Source: Bacillota bacterium (GTDB lineage Bacteria > Bacillota > Clostridia > Oscillospirales > Acutalibacteraceae). From it: 64,000 nt of DNA. Shown piece after piece: positions 41,922-50,931 of this stretch (position 1 is the stretch's first letter; every line of letters begins with the position of its first letter). The stretch spans positions 1 through 64,000 of the forward strand of contig JAETPP010000002.1 in NCBI GenBank assembly GCA_021771115.1. The letters are read 5' to 3'. A program made the translations under genes and the position numbers. The notes below the pieces were generated by a model. It did not search any database, had not been told where the DNA came from, and was given only the letters and a program-made list of their open reading frames with translations.

Positions 41922-42688
41922 CAGCCATACTGGAATGCGCCGGAGTGCGGGCCGGGTACGGCTCCCGGGAGATCCTGCACGGCATCGACCTCACCGTAAA
42001 CCGGGGAGAGATCGTTTCCCTCATCGGCCCCAACGGCTGTGGGAAAACCACCCTGCTCCGGGCTGTCTGCGGGCTTTTGCCCCTTTCCGCCGGAGAGATC
42101 CGCTTTTTGGGCCGAAGGCAGGCAGAGCTTGGGCGCAAAGAATTTGCCCGGCTGGCGGCATTTCTGCCCCAGGTGCGGGATGTTCCCGCCATTCGGGCGG
42201 ATAAATTCATTGCCCACGGCAGATATCCCCATCTCTCCTTTGGCCGCAGTCTGACGGAAAAAGACCGCAGGGCCATAGAGCTTGCCATAGAGCAGACCGG
42301 CGTTTCCGGCCTGCTGGAAAAGGAGCTTCCGGAGCTTTCCGGCGGCGAGCGCCAGCGGGTCTACCTTGCCATGACCCTGGCCCAGGACGCGGAGATCTTT
42401 CTTTTGGACGAGCCCACCACCTATCTGGATATCGGCCAGAAATACGAAATGCTGGAGCTGATCCGCAGGATCCGGGCGCTGGGGAAAACCATTGTTATGG
42501 TGCTGCACGACCTTTCCCTGGCCTTTTCCTACAGCGACCGGGTAGCCCTGCTGGAAAGCGGCGATCTGCTGACCTTCGGCCCCGCCGGAGAGGTATTCGA
42601 CAGCGGTCTCCCCGCCAAAGTTTTCGGCGTTTCCTCCCGCCGGGTAGAGCTGGATGGGAGAACAGAATATCTGTTTTTCAGGAAATAG
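41918..42688 (+). CDS. FecE/BtuD-type ABC ATPase
   Basis: 256-residue ATPase: Walker A GPNGCGKTT (about 36-44), signature LSGGERQRVYLAM, Walker B IFLLDEPTTYLD and switch His in MVLHDLSLA. ATG overlaps the permease stop (ATGA) and has GGAGGAGAG upstream. It completes the importer, which probably takes up a ferric chelate. Confidence 0.93.
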   Translation: MTAILECAGVRAGYGSREILHGIDLTVNRGEIVSLIGPNGCGKTTLLRAVCGLLPLSAGEIRFLGRRQAELGRKEFARLAAFLPQVRDVPAIRADKFIAHGRYPHLSFGRSLTEKDRRAIELAIEQTGVSGLLEKELPELSGGERQRVYLAMTLAQDAEIFLLDEPTTYLDIGQKYEMLELIRRIRALGKTIVMVLHDLSLAFSYSDRVALLESGDLLTFGPAGEVFDSGLPAKVFGVSSRRVELDGRTEYLFFRK

Positions 42689-42694
42689 ATCCTG

Positions 42695-42722
42695 TTTACA
42701 TATAGCGCATAATCGTTAAAAT
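42695..42722 (+). promoter_or_regulatory. Probable promoter of the RhuM-family gene
   Basis: TTTACA (42695-42700), 16 bp, TAAAAT (42717-42722). Confidence 0.5.
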
Positions 42723-42772
42723 TCAGATGTTTGAAAGAATGAGTTGAAAATAGCACAGAAGGGAATATTCTT

Positions 42773-43837
42773 ATGCCGAAAAAGAAAACACACCAAATAA
42801 CAATTCGTTCCAGTGCAGCAGAATATCTTACTTATGCTGCTTCAATCGGCGGAGAAGAAAGCAGCGTAGAAATGCGGTATGAAGATGAAAACATCTGGCT
42901 GACTCAAAAGATGATGGCTACTTTATACGATGTATCGGTTTCCGCCATCAATCAGCATTTAAAAAGAATTTTTGACGACGGAGAGTTAGTTGAGAGCGCA
43001 GTTATTAAGAAATACTTAATAACTGCCGCCGATGGAAAGAACTACAAGACAAATCATTATAATCTTCAAGCCATTATTGCTGTAGGCTTTAAAGTAAATA
43101 ACGACCGTGCTGTACAATTTCGTAAATGGGCAGGACAGATTGTCAAAGACTATACCATTCAAGGCTGGGTAATGGATGTCGAGCGCTTGAAAAAAGGAAC
43201 CCTGTTTTCCGATGAATATTTTGATCGTCAACTAGAAACTATCCGGGAAATTCGGCTTTCCGAAAGAAAATTCTATCAAAAGGTAACAGACCTATATGCC
43301 ACAGCTTTTGATTATGATAAAGACGCTAAAACCACAAGAGATTTTTTCAAGACTGTTCAAAACAAAATGCATTATGCTACCCATCGTCATACGGCAGCAG
43401 AGCTCATTGCCGAACGTGCCAACGCAGAAAAAGAACATATGGGATTAACTTTTTGGGAAAATGCTCCTGATGGAAAAATTGTGAAAAGCGATGTAACCAT
43501 AGCAAAGAACTATCTGACCGAAAAGGAAATGTCTTTTTTGGAAAGAATTGTTTCCCTTTATCTCGATTATGCTGAGCTTCAGGCGGAACGCCATATACCG
43601 ATGAGTATGGAAGATTGGGCAAAACGATTGGATGGTTTTCTCGAGTTTAACGGTACGGAAATTTTGATTGGACCCAGCAAAATAAGCGCAGAACAAGCCA
43701 AGCTTCATGCCGAAACCGAATTTGAAAAATACCGTGTAATCCAAGACAGGCTTTTCCTATCAGACTACGATAAATTTATGTTAGAGCTTGAAAAACAAGC
43801 TAAAAGCCTATCCGAAGACAAAGAAACTTTGAAATAA
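42773..43837 (+). CDS. RhuM-family protein
   Basis: 354-residue cytoplasmic protein with the RhuM family pattern: IWLTQKMMATLYDVSVSAINQHLKRIFDDGEL (about 42-73), YNLQAIIAVGFKVNNDRAVQFRKWA (about 95-119) and a C-terminal FLEFNGTEIL region. RhuM, first noted in a Salmonella pathogenicity island, is common in mobile and accessory DNA; its molecular role is not established. Codon use here is clearly AT-richer than in the flanking genes, which suggests recent transfer. It is monocistronic, between an ABC operon and a strong bidirectional terminator. Confidence 0.85.
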   Translation: MPKKKTHQITIRSSAAEYLTYAASIGGEESSVEMRYEDENIWLTQKMMATLYDVSVSAINQHLKRIFDDGELVESAVIKKYLITAADGKNYKTNHYNLQAIIAVGFKVNNDRAVQFRKWAGQIVKDYTIQGWVMDVERLKKGTLFSDEYFDRQLETIREIRLSERKFYQKVTDLYATAFDYDKDAKTTRDFFKTVQNKMHYATHRHTAAELIAERANAEKEHMGLTFWENAPDGKIVKSDVTIAKNYLTEKEMSFLERIVSLYLDYAELQAERHIPMSMEDWAKRLDGFLEFNGTEILIGPSKISAEQAKLHAETEFEKYRVIQDRLFLSDYDKFMLELEKQAKSLSEDKETLK

Positions 43838-43891
43838 AAATTGTCAGATTGTATAACCATAATTCTGTTTTCATCTATAGAAACATACGCA

Positions 43892-43931
43892 AAAGAGCCT
43901 GAGAACTAGGTACTTCGTTCTCAGGCTCTTT
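43892..43931. terminator. Bidirectional terminator
   Basis: AAAGAGCCTGAGAAC (43892-43906) pairs perfectly with GTTCTCAGGCTCTTT (43917-43931), with A and T tracts for both directions. It serves the convergent RhuM and DUF308 genes. Confidence 0.85.
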
Positions 43932-43966
43932 CTAACGACTAACAACTAATATCTAACAACTGCTCC
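43926..43966. repeat. TAACAACTAA-type short repeats
   Basis: CTAACGACTAACAACTAATATCTAACAACT resembles the words near 3160-3280, again placed directly after a gene end. Confidence 0.35.
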
Positions 43967-43967
43967 C

Positions 43968-44498
43968 CTATCCCCGGAACAGCTTTGCGGCTACCATGGT
44001 ATTCACCAGCGTGTACACGCCGTCGAAAATGAAGCCGAAACCGATAAACATCACCAGGGAAGCCATGGTTCCGAAGGGGTTGAAGATCATCACCGCGCCG
44101 AACACCGCCAGCGCCAGGGCGGTGAGGACGGAGATCCACCACTTTTCAAAGCCCAGGGCCTTCATATCCAGCGCCTTTTTCAGTGCGGCAAAGCTGTCCA
44201 CCAGAATATAGATGCCCAGGGCAATGGGGATCAGAGAAACGATAAACTGGGGGCAGAGCAGCAAAAACACGCCCAGCACCGCCAGGATCACGCCTAAAAA
44301 CAGATCGAAGCGGTTTCCGTAAGTGCCGCCGTTTTGGAAATAGGAGGCGATCCGAACTCCCCCATAGACCAGTGTGACCACACCGATCAGGGCGCAGGCA
44401 AGCTTCAGAGAGGAATCGGGAAAGGCCATCAGCACCACGCCCAAAATCACATAGAGCACTGAAGTGAGCACCAGGCTGTTGCGAATGCTTTTTAACAT
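43968..44498 (-). CDS. DUF308 (HdeD-like) membrane protein
   Basis: 176 residues, almost entirely hydrophobic, with about six helices in three pairs (SLVLTSVLYVILGVVLMAF; LACALIGVVTLVYGGVRI; LFLGVILAVLGVFLLL; IALGIYILVDSFAAL; VLTALALAVFGAVMIF; MFIGFGFIFDGVYTL). The repeating DUF308 pattern identifies the family of HdeD, linked to acid stress in E. coli; the function in Firmicutes is unknown. AAAGGAAAG lies 13 bases from the ATG, a long spacing. Confidence 0.8.
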   Translation of the reverse strand: MLKSIRNSLVLTSVLYVILGVVLMAFPDSSLKLACALIGVVTLVYGGVRIASYFQNGGTYGNRFDLFLGVILAVLGVFLLLCPQFIVSLIPIALGIYILVDSFAALKKALDMKALGFEKWWISVLTALALAVFGAVMIFNPFGTMASLVMFIGFGFIFDGVYTLVNTMVAAKLFRG

Positions 44499-44542
44499 GA
44501 CAAATACCAGCTTTCCTTTGGGTTATTGACGTTCCAGGAAAC

Positions 44543-45103
44543 TCAACGGTTCCCTATCTTTCTGACCATCATGTACTCGTTTAATAGCGTGCCGTCCTTT
44601 CGGCGGATGGCATCGGGCCGCATACCGGTAATGCGAAAGCCCATTTTTTCATACAGGCCCCGTGCCCGGGCATTGCCCTCCACGAATTCCAGCTCCATTT
44701 GGGAAACATCTTCCCAGCCTTCCGCGATACGGATCATCTCCTGAAACATTTTCGTACCGATCCCCTGGCCCCAGAACTCGCTGAGCAAAGCAATGCCCAC
44801 CGTGGCCCGGTGGCGGGTCTTCATCGAGCCGTGCCGTTTCACCTCGCAGTTTCCGGCGATTGTACCGTTTACCTCGCAGACCAATGTAACGGCATCCTTT
44901 GAGGAATTCATCTGCTCGATCCACTGGGCCTCCCCCTCCGGGGTGTATTTTGCGCACTCCTCCGGATACCGTATGATAAAATCCGTCTCTCCGGCGGAAA
45001 CCACAAGATAGTTCAGCAGCCCCGGAATATCTTCGTTTCTTGGGCAGCGCAGCAGCGCCTGCCGCCCGTCCTTCAGTATGAAAGCTTTTTCTTCTACCAG
45101 CAT
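44543..45103 (-). CDS. GNAT-family N-acetyltransferase
   Basis: 186 residues. Motif A for acetyl-CoA binding is WGQGIGTKMFQEMIRIA (about 110-127), preceded by TVGIALLSEF and followed by LEFVEGNARARGLYEKMGF, the usual GNAT order. Start MLVEEK is set by AAAGGAGAAATACCC. It lies 44 bp from the DUF308 gene. The substrate (a small amine or protein N-terminus) cannot be told. Confidence 0.85.
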   Translation of the reverse strand: MLVEEKAFILKDGRQALLRCPRNEDIPGLLNYLVVSAGETDFIIRYPEECAKYTPEGEAQWIEQMNSSKDAVTLVCEVNGTIAGNCEVKRHGSMKTRHRATVGIALLSEFWGQGIGTKMFQEMIRIAEGWEDVSQMELEFVEGNARARGLYEKMGFRITGMRPDAIRRKDGTLLNEYMMVRKIGNR

Positions 45104-45206
45104 GGGTATTTCTCCTTTCTCAGCGAAACGGGAAAATACCATAAAAACAGTATAATCTCTTTTCTGTCGCTTTTCAAGCGCCTTTCCTTACTGATTTCTG
45201 AAGCTT

Positions 45207-47507
45207 TCATCCTCTCAGCTCAGTTCTTCTGATCTTGCCGCTGATGGTCTTGGGCAGGTCGTCCCGGAATTCCACGATGCGGGGATATTTATAGGGGGCG
45301 GTGTGCTTCTTCACATAGCCCTGGATCTCTTTTTTCAGTTCCTCCGTACCCTCGGTACCCTTGGTCAGCACGATAAACGCCTTGACCACCTGGCCGCGGA
45401 TTGGGTCGGGCGCCGCGGTGACGGCACATTCCAGCACATAGGGCAGCTCCATGATGACGCTTTCGATCTCGAAGGGCCCGATACGGTAGCCGGAGGACTT
45501 GATCACATCGTCGGTGCGGCCCACATACCAGAAATAGCCGTCCTCGTCCCGCCAGGCGGTGTCGCCGGTGTGATACAGCCCATCGTGCCAGGCCTCCTTT
45601 GTCAGCTCCTCGTTCTGATAATAGCCCTTGAAGAGGCCGCAGGGCACATGGTTTTCCGTATGGATCACGATCTCTCCCGTTTCGCCAACGGGAGCCGGGG
45701 TGCCGTCCGGCAGTACAAGATCCACATCGAACAGGGGGTTCGGCACGCCCATGGAGCCGGGCTTCGGCACGGTTCCAATGGGGTTATAAATGGCAAGGGT
45801 GGTCTCCGTCTGCCCGAAGCCCTCCATCAGGGAAAGGCCGGTAGCCCGCTTCCACTGCTCGTAGACCTCCGGGTTCAATGCCTCTCCGGCGGTGGTGGAA
45901 TATTCGATGGAGGAAAGATCGTACCGGGACAGATCCTCCTTGATGAAGAAGCGGTACATGGTGGGCGGGGCACAGAAGGTGGTGATGTGGTATTTCGCAA
46001 ACATGGGCAGGATATCGTGAGCGTCGAATTTATCGAAATCATAGGTGAAGATAGCCGCCTCACACATCCACTGGCCGTAATACTTGCCCCACATGGCCTT
46101 GCCCCAGCCCGTATCGGAAATGGTGAAATGCAGCCCCTCCGGATTCACGTTGTGCCAGCATTTTGCCGTGGTGTAGTGGCCCAGGGCGTATTTGTAGCTG
46201 TGCTCGGCAATTTTGGGATAGCCCGTGGTGCCGGAGGTAAAGTACATCAGCATGGTGTCGTTTCCGCAGGGAGAATCGGGCCTGCGCTCATACACATCGG
46301 AGAAGGGTTCTACCTCCTTGTCAAAATCGTGCCAAGAAAGGCGGTTTTCCCCCACCATGATCTTCACCTGTACGGTATCGCATTTTTGGGCGGCCCGGTC
46401 GGCTTCGTCGGCGGTTTGGCCGTCTGCCGTGCAGAAAATGGCCTTCACCCCCGCCGCCTTGTAGCGGTAATCGAAATCGTGCTCCATCAAAAGATTGGTG
46501 GCGGGAATGATCACCGCGCCGATTTTATGCAGGGCAGTGATCACATACCAGAACTGGTAGTGGCGTTTTAACACCACCATGACCTTATCGCCCTTTTTGA
46601 TCCCCAGAGATTCCAGATAATTGGCGGTTTTATTGGACAGGCGCTTGATATCGCCGAAGGTAAAGCGGCGCTCCGTTTTATCCCTTGCAACATGGAGCAT
46701 GGCAAGGCGCCCCGGCTCCCGTTCGGCCAGCTTATCCACAATATCGAAAGCAAAATTAAATTTGTCCTCATTGGGGAATTCGATGTGCTTCAGCACGCCG
46801 TTTTGGTCCATCTCCATCTTCACAAAGGGCGTGGCAACAGTTTCCCGCTCCTGCCGGGCCAGCTTTTGATCGATGAGCTTCTGGAAGCGGTCCTGCTCCG
46901 GGGCAAATTCCTCCGCGCCCTTCAGTACAATGGCGTAAAACTCGCAATCCGCTCCCCCGGTGGCGATCATGCCGTGGGGCGTTCCGGAATTGTAATAAAT
47001 GGAATCCCCTTCCCCCAGCTCCTCCACATGGGAACCCACCTGTACCTTCATGGAGCCCTTTATGACAATATCAAATTCCTGGCCCACATGGGTGGAAAGC
47101 TTAATGGCCACATTCTGCTCGGCCTCGGAATAGGGCATGGTAACATAGAAGGGCTCCGCCGTTTTATTTTTAAAAAGCGGCGCCATGTTGAGATACTTAA
47201 AGCCCTGGCGCCGGGTAATGGGCAGGCCGTCTCCCTTTCTGGACACAGTATAACTAGACAGGGTAGGGCTTGCCCCCTTGATCAGGTCTGTGGGGTCGAT
47301 GCCGAAGCGGCTTGCGCACTTGTAAATAAAGGTAAAGCTGAAGTCAGCCTCGCCGCTTTCACAGCGCAGATATTCTTCCTTTGACACACCGGTACATTTT
47401 GCCATTTCTTCCTCAGACAGGCCCATAATTTCCCGCATGGTGCGGATCCGCTCCGCCACCTCGGACAATTGGGCTTTCAGATCGGTTTTTTCTACTGCTG
47501 TTTCCAT
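45207..47507 (-). CDS. XRE-cupin-acyl-CoA synthetase fusion
   Basis: 766 residues in three parts. An XRE helix-turn-helix (about 18-78, RIRTMREIMGLSEEEMAKCTGVSKEEYLRCESG), a cupin (about 118-195, VGQEFDIVIKGSMKV, GEGDSIYYNSGTPH) and an AMP-binding acyl-CoA synthetase (about 230-766) with P-loop YFTSGTTGYPK, GFGQTETT, YHTGDTAW and the C-terminal lysine motif LPKTISGKIRR. The enzyme portion resembles medium-chain or aryl-acid ligases. A DNA-binding sensor module on the same chain suggests an enzyme that also regulates. A T-box leader precedes it, tying expression to an amino acid. Start ATG has GGGGGAATCTACCCA upstream. Confidence 0.88.
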   Translation of the reverse strand: METAVEKTDLKAQLSEVAERIRTMREIMGLSEEEMAKCTGVSKEEYLRCESGEADFSFTFIYKCASRFGIDPTDLIKGASPTLSSYTVSRKGDGLPITRRQGFKYLNMAPLFKNKTAEPFYVTMPYSEAEQNVAIKLSTHVGQEFDIVIKGSMKVQVGSHVEELGEGDSIYYNSGTPHGMIATGGADCEFYAIVLKGAEEFAPEQDRFQKLIDQKLARQERETVATPFVKMEMDQNGVLKHIEFPNEDKFNFAFDIVDKLAEREPGRLAMLHVARDKTERRFTFGDIKRLSNKTANYLESLGIKKGDKVMVVLKRHYQFWYVITALHKIGAVIIPATNLLMEHDFDYRYKAAGVKAIFCTADGQTADEADRAAQKCDTVQVKIMVGENRLSWHDFDKEVEPFSDVYERRPDSPCGNDTMLMYFTSGTTGYPKIAEHSYKYALGHYTTAKCWHNVNPEGLHFTISDTGWGKAMWGKYYGQWMCEAAIFTYDFDKFDAHDILPMFAKYHITTFCAPPTMYRFFIKEDLSRYDLSSIEYSTTAGEALNPEVYEQWKRATGLSLMEGFGQTETTLAIYNPIGTVPKPGSMGVPNPLFDVDLVLPDGTPAPVGETGEIVIHTENHVPCGLFKGYYQNEELTKEAWHDGLYHTGDTAWRDEDGYFWYVGRTDDVIKSSGYRIGPFEIESVIMELPYVLECAVTAAPDPIRGQVVKAFIVLTKGTEGTEELKKEIQGYVKKHTAPYKYPRIVEFRDDLPKTISGKIRRTELRG

Positions 47508-47584
47508 TGGGTAGATTCCCCCTTTTCAGAATTCTTATGCGGCAATATGCCGCAACAGCTTGCCGGATAAACCTTTTGTGGGAT

Positions 47585-47965
47585 AAAAAAACGCCTCAAA
47601 GAATTTTATCAATTCTTTGAGGCGGAACGTATCCCGCGGTACCACTCAAATTGTGCTTTACGCACCTCTCATCGGGCGCAAGCACGCCCTATGCATTAAC
47701 GCAGCATACACGGGAGACGTCTACTACCCTTGCGGATCTGTGTCAAACTGCCACAGCATGCTCCGCCATCGGGATTCGGATCTCCGGCTCAGAAGGGATG
47801 GGCAACGCCTTTTGCCATTCGGCAAAAGACCTGGAAACCGCCGCGCTGGCTCGCACCTGCCGCCAGCTCTCTGAAGCGGGAAAAGCTTCCTGCCGTCTTC
47901 GTCACAGCCTTTTTTGACCTCGGCCCGAAACGCCCGGCCTTGGCCTATTCAATTTAGAACGATAC
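47585..47965 (-). promoter_or_regulatory. T-box leader of the acyl-CoA synthetase gene
   Basis: Minus-strand leader with CAGAGAGC, CTTCTGAGCCGG, the T-box GAGTGGTACCGCGG (47632-47646) and terminator CGCCTCAAAGAATT...AATTCTTTGAGGCG + TTTTTTT (47591-47624). The specifier is unclear: by alignment to the 35.9-kb leader the codon before ATCCC is CCC (Pro), but GCC (Ala) is adjacent. Confidence 0.85.
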
Positions 47966-47967
47966 CA

Positions 47968-47996
47968 ATTCTACATCACGTTTTGCAGGATGTCAA
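47968..47996 (-). promoter_or_regulatory. Sigma-A promoter of the T-box/acyl-CoA synthetase unit
   Basis: Minus strand TTGACA (47991-47996), 17 bp, TAGAAT (47968-47973). Confidence 0.8.
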
Positions 47997-48128
47997 GAAA
48001 AAATTGCAAAAAGCTTTTCGTTATTTATGCACGCTTTCTCCCACGCCCAAAGGCTTATCGCCTTCGCCGGGCGCAGGCTGTTCCGGGAGGAAAAGCCTGC
48101 GGTCGTTTTTGCGCATCCATACCATACC

Positions 48129-49487
48129 TTAAGCGAAATTTTCCTTCAGCTTTGCCACGATCTCATCGGTTTTCATGCTGCGGGAACCCTTCACCAGCAC
48201 CGCGTCACCGGGCTGAAGCGCCTCCTTCAAGAAGGCAAAGGCTTCTTCGTTGGTCGCAAACCAATGGGCGCTTTGGCCATATCCGGCGGCAGTCTCCTTG
48301 GAAAGCGGCCCGATGGCCACCAGGAGCTCCACGCCCTTTTCCCTGGCGTATTTTCCCACGGTGAAATGGCCCTCCCGGGCAAACTCTCCCAGCTCCAGCA
48401 TATCGGCCAGAACGGCTGCCTTTTTCCCTGGGTTTTTCCGGGAGGCCAGCACATCCAAGGCGCTGCGCATGGAATCGGGGCTGGCGTTGTAGCTGTCGTC
48501 GATCACGGTAAGGCCGCCCGTTTCCCCGATCTGCTGGCGCATGGCAGGGGCTTTGTACGCCCCAATGGCCCGCGCGGCGTTTTCGGCGGGCACCTTGAGA
48601 TAGCGGGCCACCGCCATAGCGGCCAGGGCATTGCGGACATTGTGCTGCCCGGCGGCGGGAACAAACAGCTCCTGCCGCTCTCCCCCCGGCCCCTCGCAGG
48701 TAAAAAAGGTGCCCTTATCCGCTTCCCGCAGGGCGGAAGCACGCCAATCGCACTGGGGGCTCAGGCCGAAGGTAATGACCCTGTGTCCGCAGGTCTGCTT
48801 CAGAGAAGGCAGGAGATCATCGTCTCCGTTCACAAAAAGCGCGCCGTCTTCCGGAAGATAGTCGGCGATATGGGCCTTCTCGGCTAAAATGTTCTCCCGG
48901 CTTTTCATGTATTCGATATGGGAAACGCCGATATTCGTCATCACGGCGCAGGTGGGCTTTACCACAGCGGCGATCCGGGCCATTTCTCCCGGCATGCTCA
49001 CGCCCATTTCTATGACGGCGGCGGTGTGCTCCTTCCGCAGGCCGCAAACGGTGATGGGGACCCCCACCTGGCTGTTCTGGTTGCCGGCGGTTTTGTGCAC
49101 GCTGTATTGGGCCGTAAGCGCCTGGGCCACCATTTCCTTGGCAGTGGTTTTCCCCACGCTGCCGGTGATACCCACAATAGGAATGGAAAACTGGCTTCTG
49201 TACCAGGCACCCACCCTCTGCAGGGCCCCCCGGCAATCGTCCACCAATACCAGCGGGCCGGTTTGGGGCGCGGCCTCTTCCTCTGTAAAGGAGGCTGCCG
49301 CCCCATTTTCAAAGGCCATGCCGATATATTTGTGCCCGTCTGTTTTCTCCCCACGAATGGGAACGAACATGACCCCAGCCTTCATTTCCCGGCTGTCTGT
49401 GGAAAAGGTGGTGACCAGGGTGTTCTCATCGCCGCAAAGCAATTTCCCTTCCGCGGCTTTGACGATCTCAGAAAGCTTCACTCGCAT
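48129..49487 (-). CDS. murF: UDP-N-acetylmuramoyl-tripeptide--D-alanyl-D-alanine ligase
   Basis: Adds D-Ala-D-Ala to the UDP-MurNAc tripeptide, the last cytoplasmic step of peptidoglycan precursor synthesis. 452 residues, normal for MurF. ATP site GITGSVGKTTAKEM (about 107-120), central motif NIGVSHIEYM and late motif IDDSYNASPDSM (about 330-341). AGGAGAGGTAATTT precedes the ATG. It follows pepC at 35 bp and lies near murE. No clear terminator was seen before the next promoter. Confidence 0.95.
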   Translation of the reverse strand: MRVKLSEIVKAAEGKLLCGDENTLVTTFSTDSREMKAGVMFVPIRGEKTDGHKYIGMAFENGAAASFTEEEAAPQTGPLVLVDDCRGALQRVGAWYRSQFSIPIVGITGSVGKTTAKEMVAQALTAQYSVHKTAGNQNSQVGVPITVCGLRKEHTAAVIEMGVSMPGEMARIAAVVKPTCAVMTNIGVSHIEYMKSRENILAEKAHIADYLPEDGALFVNGDDDLLPSLKQTCGHRVITFGLSPQCDWRASALREADKGTFFTCEGPGGERQELFVPAAGQHNVRNALAAMAVARYLKVPAENAARAIGAYKAPAMRQQIGETGGLTVIDDSYNASPDSMRSALDVLASRKNPGKKAAVLADMLELGEFAREGHFTVGKYAREKGVELLVAIGPLSKETAAGYGQSAHWFATNEEAFAFLKEALQPGDAVLVKGSRSMKTDEIVAKLKENFA

Positions 49488-49522
49488 AAATTACCTCTCC
49501 TGACGGTGTGCTGAAAAGGCGC

Positions 49523-50857
49523 TCAGGCCAGCGACCCCATAGGATCCCAGGGCTCCAGCCCAATCGGCTCCTGCTCCAGCTCTTTCCGCTGTTCAGCAGT
49601 GAGATACTTCTGATGTACTACGACCTGATAGGTGTATTCCGTGAACCAGTCGTCGCTCATCACATAGTAGCCTTCCTCGCCCGCGTCCTTGCCCCAGCTG
49701 TTTTCCACTCTCCAGCGGGTGGGGTTTCCCATTTCGTCTAGGTTTACGCCCTGGAACACCATGGCGTGGGTCATCAGGCTTTCGCCGTAATCCAGGCGCT
49801 GAGCCTTGTTCATGCCGAAGGTGGTGCCGAAAAGCTCATCGGCACGCAGAGCCTCCAGATCCATAATGCCGCCCTCTCTGCTGGAGGACTGGCCCACATC
49901 GCAGCCAAACCACACGGGTTCTCCGGCCTTTAATTGGGCGATGGCCGCTTTTTTCAAGTCTTCCGCCGGCAAGTTTAAGTACTTTACAGGCCTGCCTTCC
50001 TTCACATTCCCCAGCATCTTCACGGTATAGGTTTTGTGATAGGGCTTATCGGCGGTGGGGGCGTTTATCAGGCTCACATACTGGCTCATATCCCAGCCTA
50101 TGTACTTTTGGAAAAATTCTTTTCCGGTGAGATTTTCCTCCCGGATAAACTTTTTCTCTTTATCCCGTACTTCCAAGGTAAAGGTTTGAGGCGGGTTTCC
50201 GAAAGCGATACACAGCATATTGTAAATATCGCGGAGCATTCCTTCCTTTTTCTCCCGCAGCTCTTCGGCGGTTTTTCCGGCCGCGTGGGCCTCCCGCAAA
50301 TTACAGGCAAATTCCCGCAGCCGCCGGGTCATATAGGAGGTGACCTCACGGGTGGCGGAGGAACAGGCGGTTTCCGGCATAGCGTCCTTGGGGACCACGC
50401 CGTACTTTTCGATGAGGTTGCAGAGCATATCCCACTGTCCGCCGTCTCCCAGGGGGTCCCGCAGCAGATGGGCGATCAGCCTGCCGTCGGTGGGCTCCTC
50501 CAGCGTATCCAGAATGTTTTCCAGAAAATAATTGGCTTTTTCCAGCTTGTCATAGAACAGCGTGTAGTTCTGGGACAGCTCAAAATGCTCCAGGTTCAGC
50601 TTGTGCATGACCTCCACCCGCATGGTGTTCAGGGCGGCGAACATCCAGCACCGGCCCGAAGCCTTCTGATTGGTGATTTTTCCCGTTTCCAGCTGAATGG
50701 AAAACTGATGTCTGATCTCCCGGCGCGCAAAGGGATTCGTGGCCGATTTGTTCACGCCGTTGGCCGTAACGGCAAGCTGCGCCACCCGCTTCGCGGGATC
50801 GGCGGCAAAATCCTTTTCAAAGGCCGCAAGCTGTTCTGCTGTGATCTTTTTTTCCAT
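49523..50857 (-). CDS. pepC: Aminopeptidase C (bleomycin-hydrolase family)
   Basis: Cytoplasmic papain-fold aminopeptidase of 444 residues. Catalytic Cys in NQKASGRCWMFAALNTMR (about residue 70), His in YGESLMTHAMVFQGV (about 360) and Asn in RVENSWGKDAGEEGYY (about 380). Start MEKKIT is fixed by GGGAAAGGGAGAGTACC; the ORF-track start is 11 codons early. It sits between murE and murF, an unusual place for a peptidase. It probably recycles peptides, possibly including cell-wall ones, though PepC usually prefers ordinary peptides. Confidence 0.95.
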   Translation of the reverse strand: MEKKITAEQLAAFEKDFAADPAKRVAQLAVTANGVNKSATNPFARREIRHQFSIQLETGKITNQKASGRCWMFAALNTMRVEVMHKLNLEHFELSQNYTLFYDKLEKANYFLENILDTLEEPTDGRLIAHLLRDPLGDGGQWDMLCNLIEKYGVVPKDAMPETACSSATREVTSYMTRRLREFACNLREAHAAGKTAEELREKKEGMLRDIYNMLCIAFGNPPQTFTLEVRDKEKKFIREENLTGKEFFQKYIGWDMSQYVSLINAPTADKPYHKTYTVKMLGNVKEGRPVKYLNLPAEDLKKAAIAQLKAGEPVWFGCDVGQSSSREGGIMDLEALRADELFGTTFGMNKAQRLDYGESLMTHAMVFQGVNLDEMGNPTRWRVENSWGKDAGEEGYYVMSDDWFTEYTYQVVVHQKYLTAEQRKELEQEPIGLEPWDPMGSLA

Positions 50858-50895
50858 GGTACTCTCCCTTTCCCTTCTTTGTGAAATCATGAAAA

Positions 50896-50915
50896 GGCCG
50901 AAATGAATTCCGGCC
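50896..50915 (-). terminator. Terminator after murE
   Basis: GGCCG...CGGCC hairpin (GGCCGGAATTCATTTCGGCC on the minus strand) followed by TTTTC. Confidence 0.6.
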
Positions 50916-50931
50916 CATGTACTGCCTGGGC

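Noticed and set aside
39905-42688. Assignment of the FecBCD-type transporter to vitamin B12 (BtuFCD)
   Set aside because: No cobalamin riboswitch precedes it, whereas two are present elsewhere in the window; iron chelate is more likely.
45303-46571. 422-residue plus-strand ORF
   Set aside because: Shadow of the acyl-CoA synthetase gene.
47997-48128. Terminator after murF
   Set aside because: Stem-like words (GCAGGCT/AGCCTGC) exist but no T run follows; not called.
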